A stretch of DNA of 64,000 nt from Clostridiales bacterium CHKCI001. GTDB taxonomy: Bacteria; Bacillota; Clostridia; Lachnospirales; Lachnospiraceae. How positions within the stretch are numbered: position 1 is the first letter of the stretch; each line of letters opens with the position of its first letter. The notes under the pieces were generated by a model. That model saw only the letters and a list, made by a program, of their open reading frames with translations, was not told the DNA's origin and searched no databases. Where the stretch lies: NCBI GenBank assembly GCA_900045905.1, contig FCNS01000036.1, forward strand, positions 1-64,000, given 5' to 3'. Both the position numbers and the translations under genes were made by a program. Below are positions 18,141 through 27,492 of the stretch, one piece after another.

Positions 18141-19082
18141 TTACTTTACATTTATAGGGTTCCCTTCTAACCAATATTTAACATTATTTAAATTAATCAC
18201 TGCTCTTTTCACAAGTGCCTCTTTTGTAGCAAATGCAATATGAGGGGTAGCAATTAGATTTTTCGCATGAAGAAGTGGATGTTCCTGTGGTACTGGAGGT
18301 TCCATTTCAAATACATCCACACAGGCTCCCGCAATCTTTTCTTGGTTCAAAGCTTCTGCCAATGCCTCACTATCTACAACTGGACCTCTCGCCGTATTAA
18401 TCAAAACAGCATTTTTCTTCATTAACGCCAGTCTGTCTCGATTAATCAATCCCCTTGTTTCTTCACTCAACGGTACATGCAGTGATACAATATCACAAGT
18501 AGACAATAATTCTTCCAAGCTTACGTAAGTTACATTTGGCAGTTCTTTTTTCGTTCTGGAATAAGCATAAACTTCACAGCCAAATGCAGAAGCGATTGTT
18601 GCCACTCTTGAACCAATTGCTCCCGTTCCAACTACTCCAAATTTCTTGCCCTCCAACTCCATGCCAACGAGACCATCTTTGGTCCCTCCAACACGAATCT
18701 TCTCATTACATGGAATAATATTTCGATATAATGTAATCAACATACCAAATACTAGATCAGAAACCGCTGCATTAGAATAACCTGCACAGTTACATACCGT
18801 AACCCCTTTGGCTCTGCAAGCTTCCATTGCAATATGATCTAATCCTGTAAACGCAACTGCTAATAATTTTAAATTATGGCATCCCAAAATAACTTCCTCA
18901 TTGATCGGAAGATTTGCAACCATAATAACATCCGCATCTTTTCCCCGTTCAATTAACGCCTGAGTATCCGTTACCCTTGTATCATATAAAACCAGTTCTA
19001 CTCTATCTCCTAAAATTTCCTCTGCCATTGACAGAAATTTGCTTTTTTCTACTCCAAGCGGCTCAATTACTACTAACTTCAC
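18141..19082 (-). CDS. D-isomer 2-hydroxyacid dehydrogenase
   Basis: A 313-aa NAD-dependent reductase of 2-keto acids. The Rossmann motif is GVVGTGAIGSRVA, and conserved blocks include LHVPLSEETRGLI, LINTARGPVVD, DVFEMEPP and TPHIAF with the catalytic His. The family covers phosphoglycerate, lactate, glycerate and hydroxypyruvate dehydrogenases. The protein lacks the ACT domain of many SerA enzymes. The neighbours do not fix a substrate. Confidence 0.9.
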   Translation of the reverse strand: MKLVVIEPLGVEKSKFLSMAEEILGDRVELVLYDTRVTDTQALIERGKDADVIMVANLPINEEVILGCHNLKLLAVAFTGLDHIAMEACRAKGVTVCNCAGYSNAAVSDLVFGMLITLYRNIIPCNEKIRVGGTKDGLVGMELEGKKFGVVGTGAIGSRVATIASAFGCEVYAYSRTKKELPNVTYVSLEELLSTCDIVSLHVPLSEETRGLINRDRLALMKKNAVLINTARGPVVDSEALAEALNQEKIAGACVDVFEMEPPVPQEHPLLHAKNLIATPHIAFATKEALVKRAVINLNNVKYWLEGNPINVK

Positions 19083-19175
19083 AATCTTATCTCCTTTCTT
19101 ATCGCTTCTTCTTATGCTATCATCTCACATTTTTCTCCGTTTTACAATCCCCAGATTGAATAAGAACAAAAAGAA

Positions 19176-19225
19176 ACATCCACTTTTGTGACAGTATCAT
19201 TCGATTTTTTCACAAAAGTGGATGT
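19176..19225 (-). terminator. Terminator of the maltose operon
   Basis: A perfect 16-bp stem (ACATCCACTTTTGTGA with its complement) is followed on the minus strand by a T-rich tract (TTTCTTTTTG). It lies just after the 34-aa ORF, which places that ORF inside the operon. Confidence 0.85.
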
Positions 19226-19232
19226 TCTTCCT

Positions 19233-19337
19233 TTATTGATTGCCCCTTATATCCCAAGCACATTTCCATGCAGCAATTATCGTTATCATCCAGATGATTC
19301 CAACTAAAACAATCCGTTTCCATTTCAATCTCTTCAT
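19233..19337 (-). CDS. 34-aa membrane peptide at the end of the maltose operon
   Basis: MKRLKWKRIVLVGIIWMITI begins a peptide with a basic N-terminus and one hydrophobic helix, ending AWDIRGNQ. GAGG lies close before the ATG. It lies between the GH13 stop (95 bases upstream) and the operon terminator. Its function is unknown, and the reading is tentative given the size. Confidence 0.45.
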   Translation of the reverse strand: MKRLKWKRIVLVGIIWMITIIAAWKCAWDIRGNQ

Positions 19338-19431
19338 AACGCCTCAGTAGCCTCTGTTACAAATAAGATCACATATAAATTTTCTTCTATTTCATCTACC
19401 GTTTCACTGAATATCTCTACATAGTCAAATT

Positions 19432-21099
19432 TTAAACTTCTAATATCACAGCCTGATAGGAGTCTAAAGTCAATTGATTATCGTTATACTCTAACTCTGG
19501 CAAATTATTGAGCAAAACTTTCTTTATATTCTGGACTGGCAATGTTTGTTTCTCTACATTAAAGTTTCCAAGGATAAGCAGCGATTTTTCGCTTCCTTTT
19601 CTAAAATAACCCATTACATTTGGAATATCTTCAAAGATTGGTTCTGTTGTTCCATAAATAATAGTTTCTTTATATTCTGGATTTCTTCTAAGAGCAATTA
19701 GTTTCTGATAAAAAGTGAAAACCGAATCTTCCTGACCTACTTGTGCCGCTGCATTGATTTCTTTATAGTTTTCATTCAGTCCTAACCATGGAGTTCCTAC
19801 TGTAAATCCAGCATTCTTGCCATCATTCCACTGGAATGGAGTTCTGGCATTGTCTCTGCTGTAATGTCCAACTGCTTGAATTGCTTCTTCTGGGGTAAGA
19901 CCTGCATTTAATGCAACCTGGTATTCATCTTTGCTGCTGACATCATCAATTTCCTCAATTGAATGGAATTGTTTGTTTGTCATTCCGATTTCTTGCCCTT
20001 GATAAATAAATGGGAGACCTCTTAACATAAAGTACATCGCTGCCAATAACTTCTTTCCCCGATCATTACAAGCATTTTCTGGCAAGTAGTGGCTAACACC
20101 ACGAGGTTCATCGTGATTTTCAATAATATTGGAGAAAAATCCAATATTCTCACTTTGGCGTTGACTGGAAAAACAACATTCCTTGTATTCATCTGGACTA
20201 GGAACGTTACAGTCATACCACCCTTTGATGGATTTTCCAGCACAGGTTTCCTTAAAATCAAACATGGAAGAGAAATATCCATTGTCTCCAATAAAATCTG
20301 GAATTTCTTCTTCTTTTTCATTAAATACCTCTCCAACCGTAAATGCCTGATAAGGAAGAAATACCTGATCTCTCATCTCTGCAAAAAACTCTCCGATTCC
20401 TTTGGCTTCTTTTAGCATACAGTCAATATTGCAGAGTCCATCTTCTCGATCGGCTGGATAATCTTTCCATGGAAGCACTTTTTTAATATTGATAATTGCA
20501 TCAATACGGAATCCCGCAATTCCCTTCTCCAGCCACCAGCGAATCATTTCATATACTTTTTGACGCAGCTTTGGATTTTCCCAATTCAAATCTGGCTGCT
20601 TTTTATGGAATACATGCAGGTAATACTTGTCCTCATGCCCTGGAAGTTTATCCCAAACAGGTCCTCCAAAATAAGAACGCCAATTACATGGAAGCTTTCC
20701 ATCTTTTACTGTTTCAATATAAAAATAACTTCCATATTCTCCGTCAGGATCGGCAATCGCTTTTTGGAACCACTCATGCTCGTCCGAACAATGGTTGACT
20801 ACCAAGTCCATAACAATATACATTTCTCTCTTCTTCGCTTCTGCAATGAGTCGCTCCACATCCTCCATTGTTCCAAACTGTGGATCAATTCCGCAATAGT
20901 CTGCCACGTCATATCCCTGATCGGCGCATGGAGAAACATAAATCGGAGAAATCCATATAATATCTACGCCCAGATTTTTTAAATAGTCTAATTTTTCAAT
21001 AATACCAGGCACATCTCCGATTCCGTCCCCATTGGAATCATAAAAACTTTTCGGATAAATTTGATATGCAACCTTATCATGCCACCATTGTTTTTTCAA
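19432..21099 (-). CDS. GH13 oligo-1,6-glucosidase / alpha-glucosidase
   Basis: A cytoplasmic (alpha/beta)8 glycosidase of 555 aa. It begins WWHDKVAYQIYPKSFYDSNG. The nucleophile Asp is in GFRIDAI, the acid/base Glu in VGEVFNE, and the transition-state residues in ENHDEPR. VNHCSDEHEWF is the first conserved region. The length and motifs fit the oligo-1,6-glucosidase group, which hydrolyses isomaltose, panose or maltose. It follows malQ by 12 bases in the maltose operon. GH13 subfamily members can differ in linkage, so maltase activity is also possible. Confidence 0.9.
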   Translation of the reverse strand: MKKQWWHDKVAYQIYPKSFYDSNGDGIGDVPGIIEKLDYLKNLGVDIIWISPIYVSPCADQGYDVADYCGIDPQFGTMEDVERLIAEAKKREMYIVMDLVVNHCSDEHEWFQKAIADPDGEYGSYFYIETVKDGKLPCNWRSYFGGPVWDKLPGHEDKYYLHVFHKKQPDLNWENPKLRQKVYEMIRWWLEKGIAGFRIDAIINIKKVLPWKDYPADREDGLCNIDCMLKEAKGIGEFFAEMRDQVFLPYQAFTVGEVFNEKEEEIPDFIGDNGYFSSMFDFKETCAGKSIKGWYDCNVPSPDEYKECCFSSQRQSENIGFFSNIIENHDEPRGVSHYLPENACNDRGKKLLAAMYFMLRGLPFIYQGQEIGMTNKQFHSIEEIDDVSSKDEYQVALNAGLTPEEAIQAVGHYSRDNARTPFQWNDGKNAGFTVGTPWLGLNENYKEINAAAQVGQEDSVFTFYQKLIALRRNPEYKETIIYGTTEPIFEDIPNVMGYFRKGSEKSLLILGNFNVEKQTLPVQNIKKVLLNNLPELEYNDNQLTLDSYQAVILEV

Positions 21100-21111
21100 C
21101 TTTAATCCCTC

Positions 21112-22602
21112 CTACCTTCCATATCGTTTTGTTAACTTCAGGATTTTATCAATCAGCTCCTCTGTTAGTTCTCCTTCTGTTAAACGCCATTCCCAATTTC
21201 CTCCAAGTGTGGATGGACGATTCATTCGAGTAGAATTATCATATCCAAAATAGTCCTGAAGCGGAATGACACAGAGATTTGCCTTACTTCTCATAACGAG
21301 TGAAATAAAACACCAATTTAATTGATCTTCTGGTGTATAATAATCGCATAAATAATCTCTTGCCATTTGGCGTTCCTCTTCTGTAATACTCTGGAACCAT
21401 CCAGCGATTGTTTCATTGTCGTGAGTTCCCGTATAGGCAACACAGTTTTCTGGATAATTATGAGTCAGATAATCGTTTGCATTACTAGAATCTCTGCTGT
21501 CAAAGGCAAATTCGAGCACTTTCATTCCTGGATATCCACTTTCTGTTACCAGTTGTTTTACAGAATCCGTCATATATCCTAAATCTTCTGCAATAATTTC
21601 TTTCTCTCCTAATGCCCATTGAATCGTTCGGAACAATTCAATTCCAGGTCCTTTTTCCCAATGTCCATTTTCTGCTGTTTTATCGCCATATGGAATGGAA
21701 TAATACTCATCAAAACCACGGAAATGATCAATTCGTACTACATCATACAGTTCATAACAGTATGCAATTCTTTGAATCCACCACTCATAGCCAGTATCTC
21801 TATGAACATCCCATTTATAAAGTGGGTTTCCCCAGAGCTGTCCTGTTGCAGAAAAACCGTCTGGAGGACATCCTGCGACTGCCACAGGATAGTTTTTATC
21901 ATCCAATTGGAACAGCCATGGATGAGCCCATGTATCAGCACTATCCATCGCAACATAAATCGGAATATCTCCAATAATTTGAATTCCATGTTCATTGGCA
22001 TATGTCTTTAATTGCTTCCACTGTTTATAAAACACAAATTGCATATATTCCTGAAACTCAATATCAAAATACAATTCTCTCTGATAATATTCCATCGCAA
22101 AGCCCCAGCGCATCCGAATATCTTCTGCCCACTCAGTCCAGCTTACTCCGCCAAAGCGTTGTTTTACTGCCATAAATAATGCATAATCTTTTAACCAATA
22201 TGCATTTTTTTCTACAAATTGATGAAATTCCCAGTTTTCATTAATATTACTTCTCTCATATGCTTTATGGAGCAATGCAAACCGTCCATTGTAAATCTTT
22301 GTATAGTCTACTCGTGCTGGATTTTCTCCAAAATCAATGGAGTCACATTCTTGCTTTGTTAAGACACCTTCCTGAATCAAAGCTTCTAGACTAATAAAAT
22401 ATGGATTTCCCGCAAATGTGGAAAAAGATTGGTATGGAGAATCTCCATATCCCGTTGGACCTAATGGAAGTATCTGCCAATACTTCTGCCCTGCTGCTTC
22501 CAGCTGATCTACAAATTCATATGCGCTTTTAGAAAAACATCCAATGCCATATTTGGACGGTAAACTTGTAATCGATAATAAGATTCCACTGCTTCTTTTC
22601 AT
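21112..22602 (-). CDS. malQ: 4-alpha-glucanotransferase (amylomaltase, GH77)
   Basis: Transfers maltosyl and dextrin units between alpha-1,4-glucans, releasing glucose. At 496 aa it is the usual bacterial length. Blocks include RSSGILLSITSLPSKYGIG, WQILPLGPTGYGDSPYQ and GDIPIYVAMDSAD, then VRIDHFRGF (nucleophile Asp), EDLGYMT (acid Glu) and TGTHDNET. It overlaps the EEP gene by 4 bases, so the two are translationally coupled. Confidence 0.96.
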   Translation of the reverse strand: MKRSSGILLSITSLPSKYGIGCFSKSAYEFVDQLEAAGQKYWQILPLGPTGYGDSPYQSFSTFAGNPYFISLEALIQEGVLTKQECDSIDFGENPARVDYTKIYNGRFALLHKAYERSNINENWEFHQFVEKNAYWLKDYALFMAVKQRFGGVSWTEWAEDIRMRWGFAMEYYQRELYFDIEFQEYMQFVFYKQWKQLKTYANEHGIQIIGDIPIYVAMDSADTWAHPWLFQLDDKNYPVAVAGCPPDGFSATGQLWGNPLYKWDVHRDTGYEWWIQRIAYCYELYDVVRIDHFRGFDEYYSIPYGDKTAENGHWEKGPGIELFRTIQWALGEKEIIAEDLGYMTDSVKQLVTESGYPGMKVLEFAFDSRDSSNANDYLTHNYPENCVAYTGTHDNETIAGWFQSITEEERQMARDYLCDYYTPEDQLNWCFISLVMRSKANLCVIPLQDYFGYDNSTRMNRPSTLGGNWEWRLTEGELTEELIDKILKLTKRYGR

Positions 22603-23468
22603 ATTCTCTTCTCCTCCGTTATCATTATTCCAAAATGGTCCGAAACAATTGGCCCCTGTACACCATTCATAATTACTTGACTTGTTTTTATATTTCTTTT
22701 TTGATTACACCAAATAAAATCAATTCGCATGCCAGTTATTTTTTCTTTTTCTTCCCAGCCATCAATATTTTCTGTAACGGTAATCCCATTATCTTTCTGC
22801 TGTGCCATCTCATAACAATCAAACCATCCCGACTGTTTTACATAATCATATCCTTCTTTTCGGATATGTGCAGGATTATTAAGATCTCCCAATATCCAAA
22901 TCGTATTAGAATCTTCTGTTTTTACTTCCGTTTCCAACCGATTCCACTGAATCCAAAATGGATCAATGGATGGATCCTTTTCTTCTTTCCACCATCCAGT
23001 ATGAACAGAATAAAACCATTGTTTTTCTCCGCTTACATCAATGAGTGCTCCGAGAATCATTCTAGTCCTCCAATTATTATAATCCATTTGAGAAGTAATG
23101 TAACTTGTTTTTATCTTAATAATTGGATGAATGCTAAAAATTGCAAGTCCCTCATCATATTTGGAATAACCTAGCTTCATTGGAAGCCATGTCCAATTAC
23201 ACATTTTTTCTGGATTTAAATTCTTCCAGTGATTCACAAATTCCAGCATATAATTATCTTGACGAATCACAACTTCTTTTTTACAAGCAATATATCCTGT
23301 ATTTTTCAGCTTATCCTCATCGAATGGCTTTGCATCATGTGTTTGATTTACTTCTTGCATTGCAACTACATCTGCATGTTGACTACTTACTACATCAGAA
23401 AACATTCTGCTTTTCTTTTTCCACTCTTTTTCTATCAAACTGTGCGTATTCAGACTAACCAGCTTCAT
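22599..23468 (-). CDS. Endonuclease/exonuclease/phosphatase (EEP) family protein
   Basis: A 289-aa single-domain protein of the metal-dependent EEP fold. Motifs are LNTHSLIE near the N-terminus, MQEVNQTH (metal-binding Glu), WILGDLNNPAHI (Asp/Asn) and a terminal SDHFGIMI (Asp-His). No secretion signal is seen. It sits between the PTS gene and malQ and overlaps malQ, so it belongs to the maltose operon. The fold covers nucleases, sphingomyelinases and inositol phosphatases. In this setting a sugar- or nucleotide-phosphate phosphatase is plausible but is only inference. Confidence 0.8.
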   Translation of the reverse strand: MKLVSLNTHSLIEKEWKKKSRMFSDVVSSQHADVVAMQEVNQTHDAKPFDEDKLKNTGYIACKKEVVIRQDNYMLEFVNHWKNLNPEKMCNWTWLPMKLGYSKYDEGLAIFSIHPIIKIKTSYITSQMDYNNWRTRMILGALIDVSGEKQWFYSVHTGWWKEEKDPSIDPFWIQWNRLETEVKTEDSNTIWILGDLNNPAHIRKEGYDYVKQSGWFDCYEMAQQKDNGITVTENIDGWEEKEKITGMRIDFIWCNQKRNIKTSQVIMNGVQGPIVSDHFGIMITEEKRI

Positions 23469-23492
23469 ATGCTTTGTCCTCTCTTATAGTTT

Positions 23493-23544
23493 GAGCGGCC
23501 ACAGCATCGAGGCAAAATAGGGGATAAGATGCTGAAAGCCGCTC
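23493..23544 (-). promoter_or_regulatory. Intercistronic hairpin between PTS and EEP genes
   Basis: GAGCGGC pairs with GCCGCTC, and inside this CAGCATC pairs with GATGCTG, giving a two-part stem of 14 bp. No T-run follows on the minus strand. It probably stabilises or processes the upstream PTS mRNA, giving unequal expression within the operon. Confidence 0.65.
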
Positions 23545-23579
23545 ATGTATTATATTTCCAAAAATTAACGAATTAACAA

Positions 23580-25769
23580 TTATAAAATATCATTGATATC
23601 AGACTTTAATACATCTGCCTTTGGACCATAGATTGCTTGAATTCCATTATCTTTCTTAACCAATCCCATTGCACCCTGTGCTTTCCAGTCTGCAAGCTCT
23701 GCTACTTTTTCTACATCTTTTACCGTAACACGAAGTCTGGTCATACAAGCATCTACCAATACAATATTTTCTCTTCCTCCAAGCAACTCAATAATGCGTT
23801 CTGCCTGACTATTTCCACCAGAAGTTTTACCAGTGCTTGCTGAAGTACCATCTTCCTCTGCATTTTCATCAACATAGTTACCCATACGTCCTGGAGTTGC
23901 ATATTTGAACTTTCCAATCATAAAGTAGGCAACCACATATCCAATTACAAAGAATGCGATAACACAAATAATAAAGTTAACAATGTCTCCTCCCAGGCCA
24001 GCCTTCAGTGACATTGGGACACGAGTTAAAAATTCCAAATTTCCAAATGAATGTAATCTTAAATCAACGATACCTGCCATTGCAAATGCACAACCTTGCA
24101 ATACTGCATAAATAATATACAATGGAAGTGCAGCAAACATAAACATAAATTCCAATGGTTCGGTTACACCTGTTAAGAACACTGCAATTGCAGTAGAAAG
24201 AAACATAGATTTATATTTCTTTCTCTTATCTACATCCGTTCTTCGATACATCGCAAGTGTGATACCTAATAATAATCCTGTTGCACCAATCATCTGTCCT
24301 ACTTTGAAACGAGCTGGTGTAACCGTTGTAAGTAAATTCTGATATCCAGCTATATCACCTGCATCTTTCAAGTTAATCAAGTCAGTTACCCATGCAAGCC
24401 AGAGTGGATCTTGACCAAATACTTGCTGTCCTGCATTCACACCTGTTAACATTGTATAAGTACCACCAAATTCAGTATAATTCATTGGAATTGTCAGCAT
24501 ATGATGTAAACCAAATGGTAACAACAAACGTTCCAATGTACCATAAATAAATGGTGCTAAAATTGGTGATGAATCAGAAGAATTCGCAATCCATACACCA
24601 AACGCATTAATACCAGTCTGTACTACTGGCCATATAACTGCCAATACAAAAGAAATAATGACAGACCATAAAATAACTACTAATGGTACGAAACGCTTTC
24701 CATTAAAGAATGCAAGTGCATCTGGAAGCTTTCTGTAATTATAATATTTATTATAAACAATCGCTCCGACAAAACCAGAAATAATTCCGACAAACACACC
24801 CATATTTAAAGCTGGAGCACCAAGTACTGATGTAAAATATCCATCTACAAGGATTTCTTGTCCAAATAATGTATGGGTAACTGCTCCCTCTGTCTCAAGC
24901 ATTTCAGCCGTTACACCAAAAATAGAACCTGTAATTACATTAATCAATATAAATGCAATAACTGCTGCAAATGCACCGCCTGCACGTTCTTTTGCCCAAG
25001 AACCACCAATTGCTGCTGCAAATAAGATGTGTAAGTTATTAATGATCGCCCATCCGATATTTTCCATCGTACTTCCGACAGTCAAAATCATATTCATATC
25101 GGCATCAGCCATCTGAACAAGCTTACCTAAACTGATCATAAGTCCTGCTGCTGGCATAACAGCGATAACAACCATCAATGTCTTTCCAAGTTTTTGAAGA
25201 ACATCAAAGTTAATAAATCCTTTTTTCTTTGATTTTTCCGTTTTCACTGCTTCTTTTTTTACTTCTTTTACCGCTTCTTTTTCCTGTGATTTTTTCAAAG
25301 TAATCACAGCATCTTTGCCATGTACTACTTGTCCCATATGGCTTTGCAGTTCCATTCCATCGTTTCCACCGCAAACTAAAATTGGTGTAACAGGATTAAT
25401 CTGACGCTTTTTCAGATAATTCATATCTGCCTCTGCAATTAACTGTCCTGCCTTTACTTTATCTCCAGCTTTTACGTGTGCCTTAAAACATTCTCCCTTT
25501 AAAGCAACCGTTTCCAAACCAAAATGAATTAACAATTCAATTCCGTCTTCCGTGCGGAATCCATACGCATGGAGCGTATCTGCTACTGTCGTAATCTCAC
25601 CGTCCACTGGGCTGTAAATTTTTCCATCACTGGGCTGTATTGCCACACCATCTCCAATAATTTTTTCCGCAAATACTGGATCTGGTACTTGTTCCAACGG
25701 AATTACTTTACCATTAATCGGTGCTAAAATTTGTATTCCGCCATCTGGTTTCTTTTTCGTATCTTTCAT
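23580..25769 (-). CDS. PTS glucose/maltose-type transporter, fused IIA-IIC-IIB
   Basis: Imports and phosphorylates a hexose or maltose at the membrane. The 729-aa fusion starts with a Crr-like IIA domain (residues 10-150), with the phospho-His82 in LLIHFGLET. A membrane IIC domain of about ten helices follows, then a C-terminal IIB domain with phospho-Cys675 in DACMTRLRV. The A-C-B order is less common than C-B-A. The operon with malQ and GH13, and a LacI operator just upstream, suggest maltose or a related alpha-glucoside as substrate. Confidence 0.9.
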   Translation of the reverse strand: MKDTKKKPDGGIQILAPINGKVIPLEQVPDPVFAEKIIGDGVAIQPSDGKIYSPVDGEITTVADTLHAYGFRTEDGIELLIHFGLETVALKGECFKAHVKAGDKVKAGQLIAEADMNYLKKRQINPVTPILVCGGNDGMELQSHMGQVVHGKDAVITLKKSQEKEAVKEVKKEAVKTEKSKKKGFINFDVLQKLGKTLMVVIAVMPAAGLMISLGKLVQMADADMNMILTVGSTMENIGWAIINNLHILFAAAIGGSWAKERAGGAFAAVIAFILINVITGSIFGVTAEMLETEGAVTHTLFGQEILVDGYFTSVLGAPALNMGVFVGIISGFVGAIVYNKYYNYRKLPDALAFFNGKRFVPLVVILWSVIISFVLAVIWPVVQTGINAFGVWIANSSDSSPILAPFIYGTLERLLLPFGLHHMLTIPMNYTEFGGTYTMLTGVNAGQQVFGQDPLWLAWVTDLINLKDAGDIAGYQNLLTTVTPARFKVGQMIGATGLLLGITLAMYRRTDVDKRKKYKSMFLSTAIAVFLTGVTEPLEFMFMFAALPLYIIYAVLQGCAFAMAGIVDLRLHSFGNLEFLTRVPMSLKAGLGGDIVNFIICVIAFFVIGYVVAYFMIGKFKYATPGRMGNYVDENAEEDGTSASTGKTSGGNSQAERIIELLGGRENIVLVDACMTRLRVTVKDVEKVAELADWKAQGAMGLVKKDNGIQAIYGPKADVLKSDINDIL

Positions 25770-25873
25770 ACCTTTCCTCTTCCTTTCCGCAACAAGATTT
25801 TCCTGTTTTATATAAGTCCGTTCTATCAGCTAATTTTAAACTTGTTGCATATTATTTCTTTGTTTGCATTGCT

Positions 25874-25895
25874 TTAATGCAATCGCTTGCATTAA
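25874..25895. promoter_or_regulatory. LacI-type operator upstream of the maltose PTS operon
   Basis: A 22-bp palindrome with perfect 9-base arms, TTAATGCAA-TCGC-TTGCATTAA, about 105 bases upstream of the PTS start. It shares the GCAA-N4-TTGC core with the site before the divergent LacI gene. A second TTGCATTG half lies next to it (25864-25871). Confidence 0.7.
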
Positions 25896-26222
25896 CTATA
25901 CTTCAACTTTTTTTATTTTTCAATACTTCTGTCTAACTTTTTTTCTTTTCTCCATTTTTCATAATTTTTTTCTTCTATTTTATGCATTTTTCACATATAT
26001 ATTCGCTATAAATAATTCTAGATACACAGATAATCCATACCTCATTTCTATTTTTTCCCCGTCATGTCTATTACTTATACAAAATAATTGTCATTTCCTT
26101 GCTTTAATTATAATCCTCTCATTTATCTACTATACTCTATCTATTACAATATAACTTCTGAGATGAGAAAGACTTTTCTAACTTTCTTCTGTCCATAATC
26201 ACTTATATTTGCTTTAGTTTTA

Positions 26223-26272
26223 TGCAAACGGTTGCTCTTATGCTTGTATAGATACCTCTTTTATGTTATACT
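26223..26272 (+). promoter_or_regulatory. Promoter and operator of the maltose LacI gene
   Basis: The operator-like TGCAAACGGTTGCT (26223-26236) lies just upstream of TTGTAT (26244-26249), a 17-base spacer and TATACT (26267-26272). This points to autoregulation by the LacI protein encoded downstream. The sequence between the two operators (25900-26220) is AT-rich and shows no gene. Confidence 0.6.
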
Positions 26273-26347
26273 AATGCCATAATTATTTTGATACGCAAGC
26301 CAACCGTTTTCATTTTAACAGTTGGACTATCAGGAAAGGAGGCTCTT

Positions 26348-27400
26348 ATGCCTGTTACAATCAAGGATGTAGCTACACTCGCAGGCGTTTCTACTTCCAC
26401 AGTATCTCGCACATGCAGCAATCATCCATCCATTAGTCGTCAAACCAAAGAGAAAGTACGCCGTGCTATGGCAGAACTCGGATATGAGCCGAACTTTCAG
26501 GCCAGTAATTTGGCCTCTCAAAATTCTCGTACAATCGGCATTATCCTTCCCGTCTCAGAAAAAGAAGCTTATCAAAACGCTTTTTATTTAGAAATCATTC
26601 GAGGAATTAGTCAATTTTGCAATCGCCAACAATATATTAATACTATTATTACAGGTCAAAATGAAGAAGAAATTTTACAGGCAATCCGTACCATGTCCAA
26701 AAGCGGTCAGGCGGAAGGATTTATTGTCCTCTACTCCAAAGAACCAGATGAAATCATCAATTACTTATATGAAGAAGGACTCCTCTATGTTCTAATCGGA
26801 AAAGCATGCCACCATGTAAATGAGACAATTTATATTGACAACGATAATGTACTTGCGGCAAAAGAAGCTACAGAATATCTCATCCAACTCGGACATACAA
26901 AGATTGCCTATGTCAGCAATGTAGATAATCTTACATTTGCTTCTGATCGAAAAGCTGGATATCTTTCTGCATTGACGCAGCACCATCTTCCATTTTTTCC
27001 AGAATACTGCATAGAAATACCATATGTACTAGAAGAAAAAGAAAATCCTGTTCAACAACTGCTTTCTTCTAAAAAACGTCCGACTGCCATTGTTGTGAGC
27101 GATGATATCTTAGCCTTTTCTCTCGAAAAAGTTGCTTTAGAGTTAGGACTTAAAATCCCAGAAGATCTTTCGATTATTTCTTTTAATAACTCTCTATTTT
27201 CCAAACTCACAACCCCTCAGTTAACTTCCATCGATATTAATTCCTATCAACTCGGAACGGAAGCTGCTTCACAGATTATTAACCATATTGAAAATCCAAA
27301 TTTACTTGCAACGAAAATTATCGTCCCATACTTCATGGTGGAACGTCAAAGCTGCTGCCGCAACGAAAATAATCCACTCACAACGCAATCCAATTCATAA
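26348..27400 (+). CDS. LacI family regulator of the maltose operon (MalR-like)
   Basis: A 350-aa regulator. The N-terminal helix-turn-helix is TIKDVATLAGVSTSTVSRTCS, cut here at 20 residues: TIKDVATLAGVSTSTVSRTC. The hinge helix follows at NFQASNLAS. The rest is a periplasmic-binding-protein-like sugar domain (GIILPVSEKEAYQN, TEYLIQLGHTKIAYVSN, PTAIVVSDDILAF). The ATG at 26348 follows AAAGGAGG; a frame 60 bases longer has no site. It is divergent from the maltose PTS operon, and matching palindromes lie in the shared upstream region, so control of that operon is likely. Confidence 0.88.
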   Translation: MPVTIKDVATLAGVSTSTVSRTCSNHPSISRQTKEKVRRAMAELGYEPNFQASNLASQNSRTIGIILPVSEKEAYQNAFYLEIIRGISQFCNRQQYINTIITGQNEEEILQAIRTMSKSGQAEGFIVLYSKEPDEIINYLYEEGLLYVLIGKACHHVNETIYIDNDNVLAAKEATEYLIQLGHTKIAYVSNVDNLTFASDRKAGYLSALTQHHLPFFPEYCIEIPYVLEEKENPVQQLLSSKKRPTAIVVSDDILAFSLEKVALELGLKIPEDLSIISFNNSLFSKLTTPQLTSIDINSYQLGTEAASQIINHIENPNLLATKIIVPYFMVERQSCCRNENNPLTTQSNS

Positions 27401-27430
27401 TAAAAGAAATCTTTTGTATTAATAATAGCA

Positions 27431-27480
27431 AAAAGGAAGCAGATTCGATTTATAAACTGAAATCCAATCTGCTTCCTTTT
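27431..27480. terminator. Bidirectional terminator between two convergent LacI genes
   Basis: AAAAGGAAGCAGATT pairs with AATCTGCTTCCTTTT around a loop of about 20 bases. A- and T-runs on either side serve both strands. Confidence 0.85.
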
Positions 27481-27492
27481 CCTATAAATTAG

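Noticed and set aside
19340-19475. An acidic open frame ending in FVTEATEAL that overlaps the start of the 34-aa peptide by ATGA
   Set aside because: It has no ATG, GTG or TTG start between its upstream stop and its end, so it cannot be supported as a gene.
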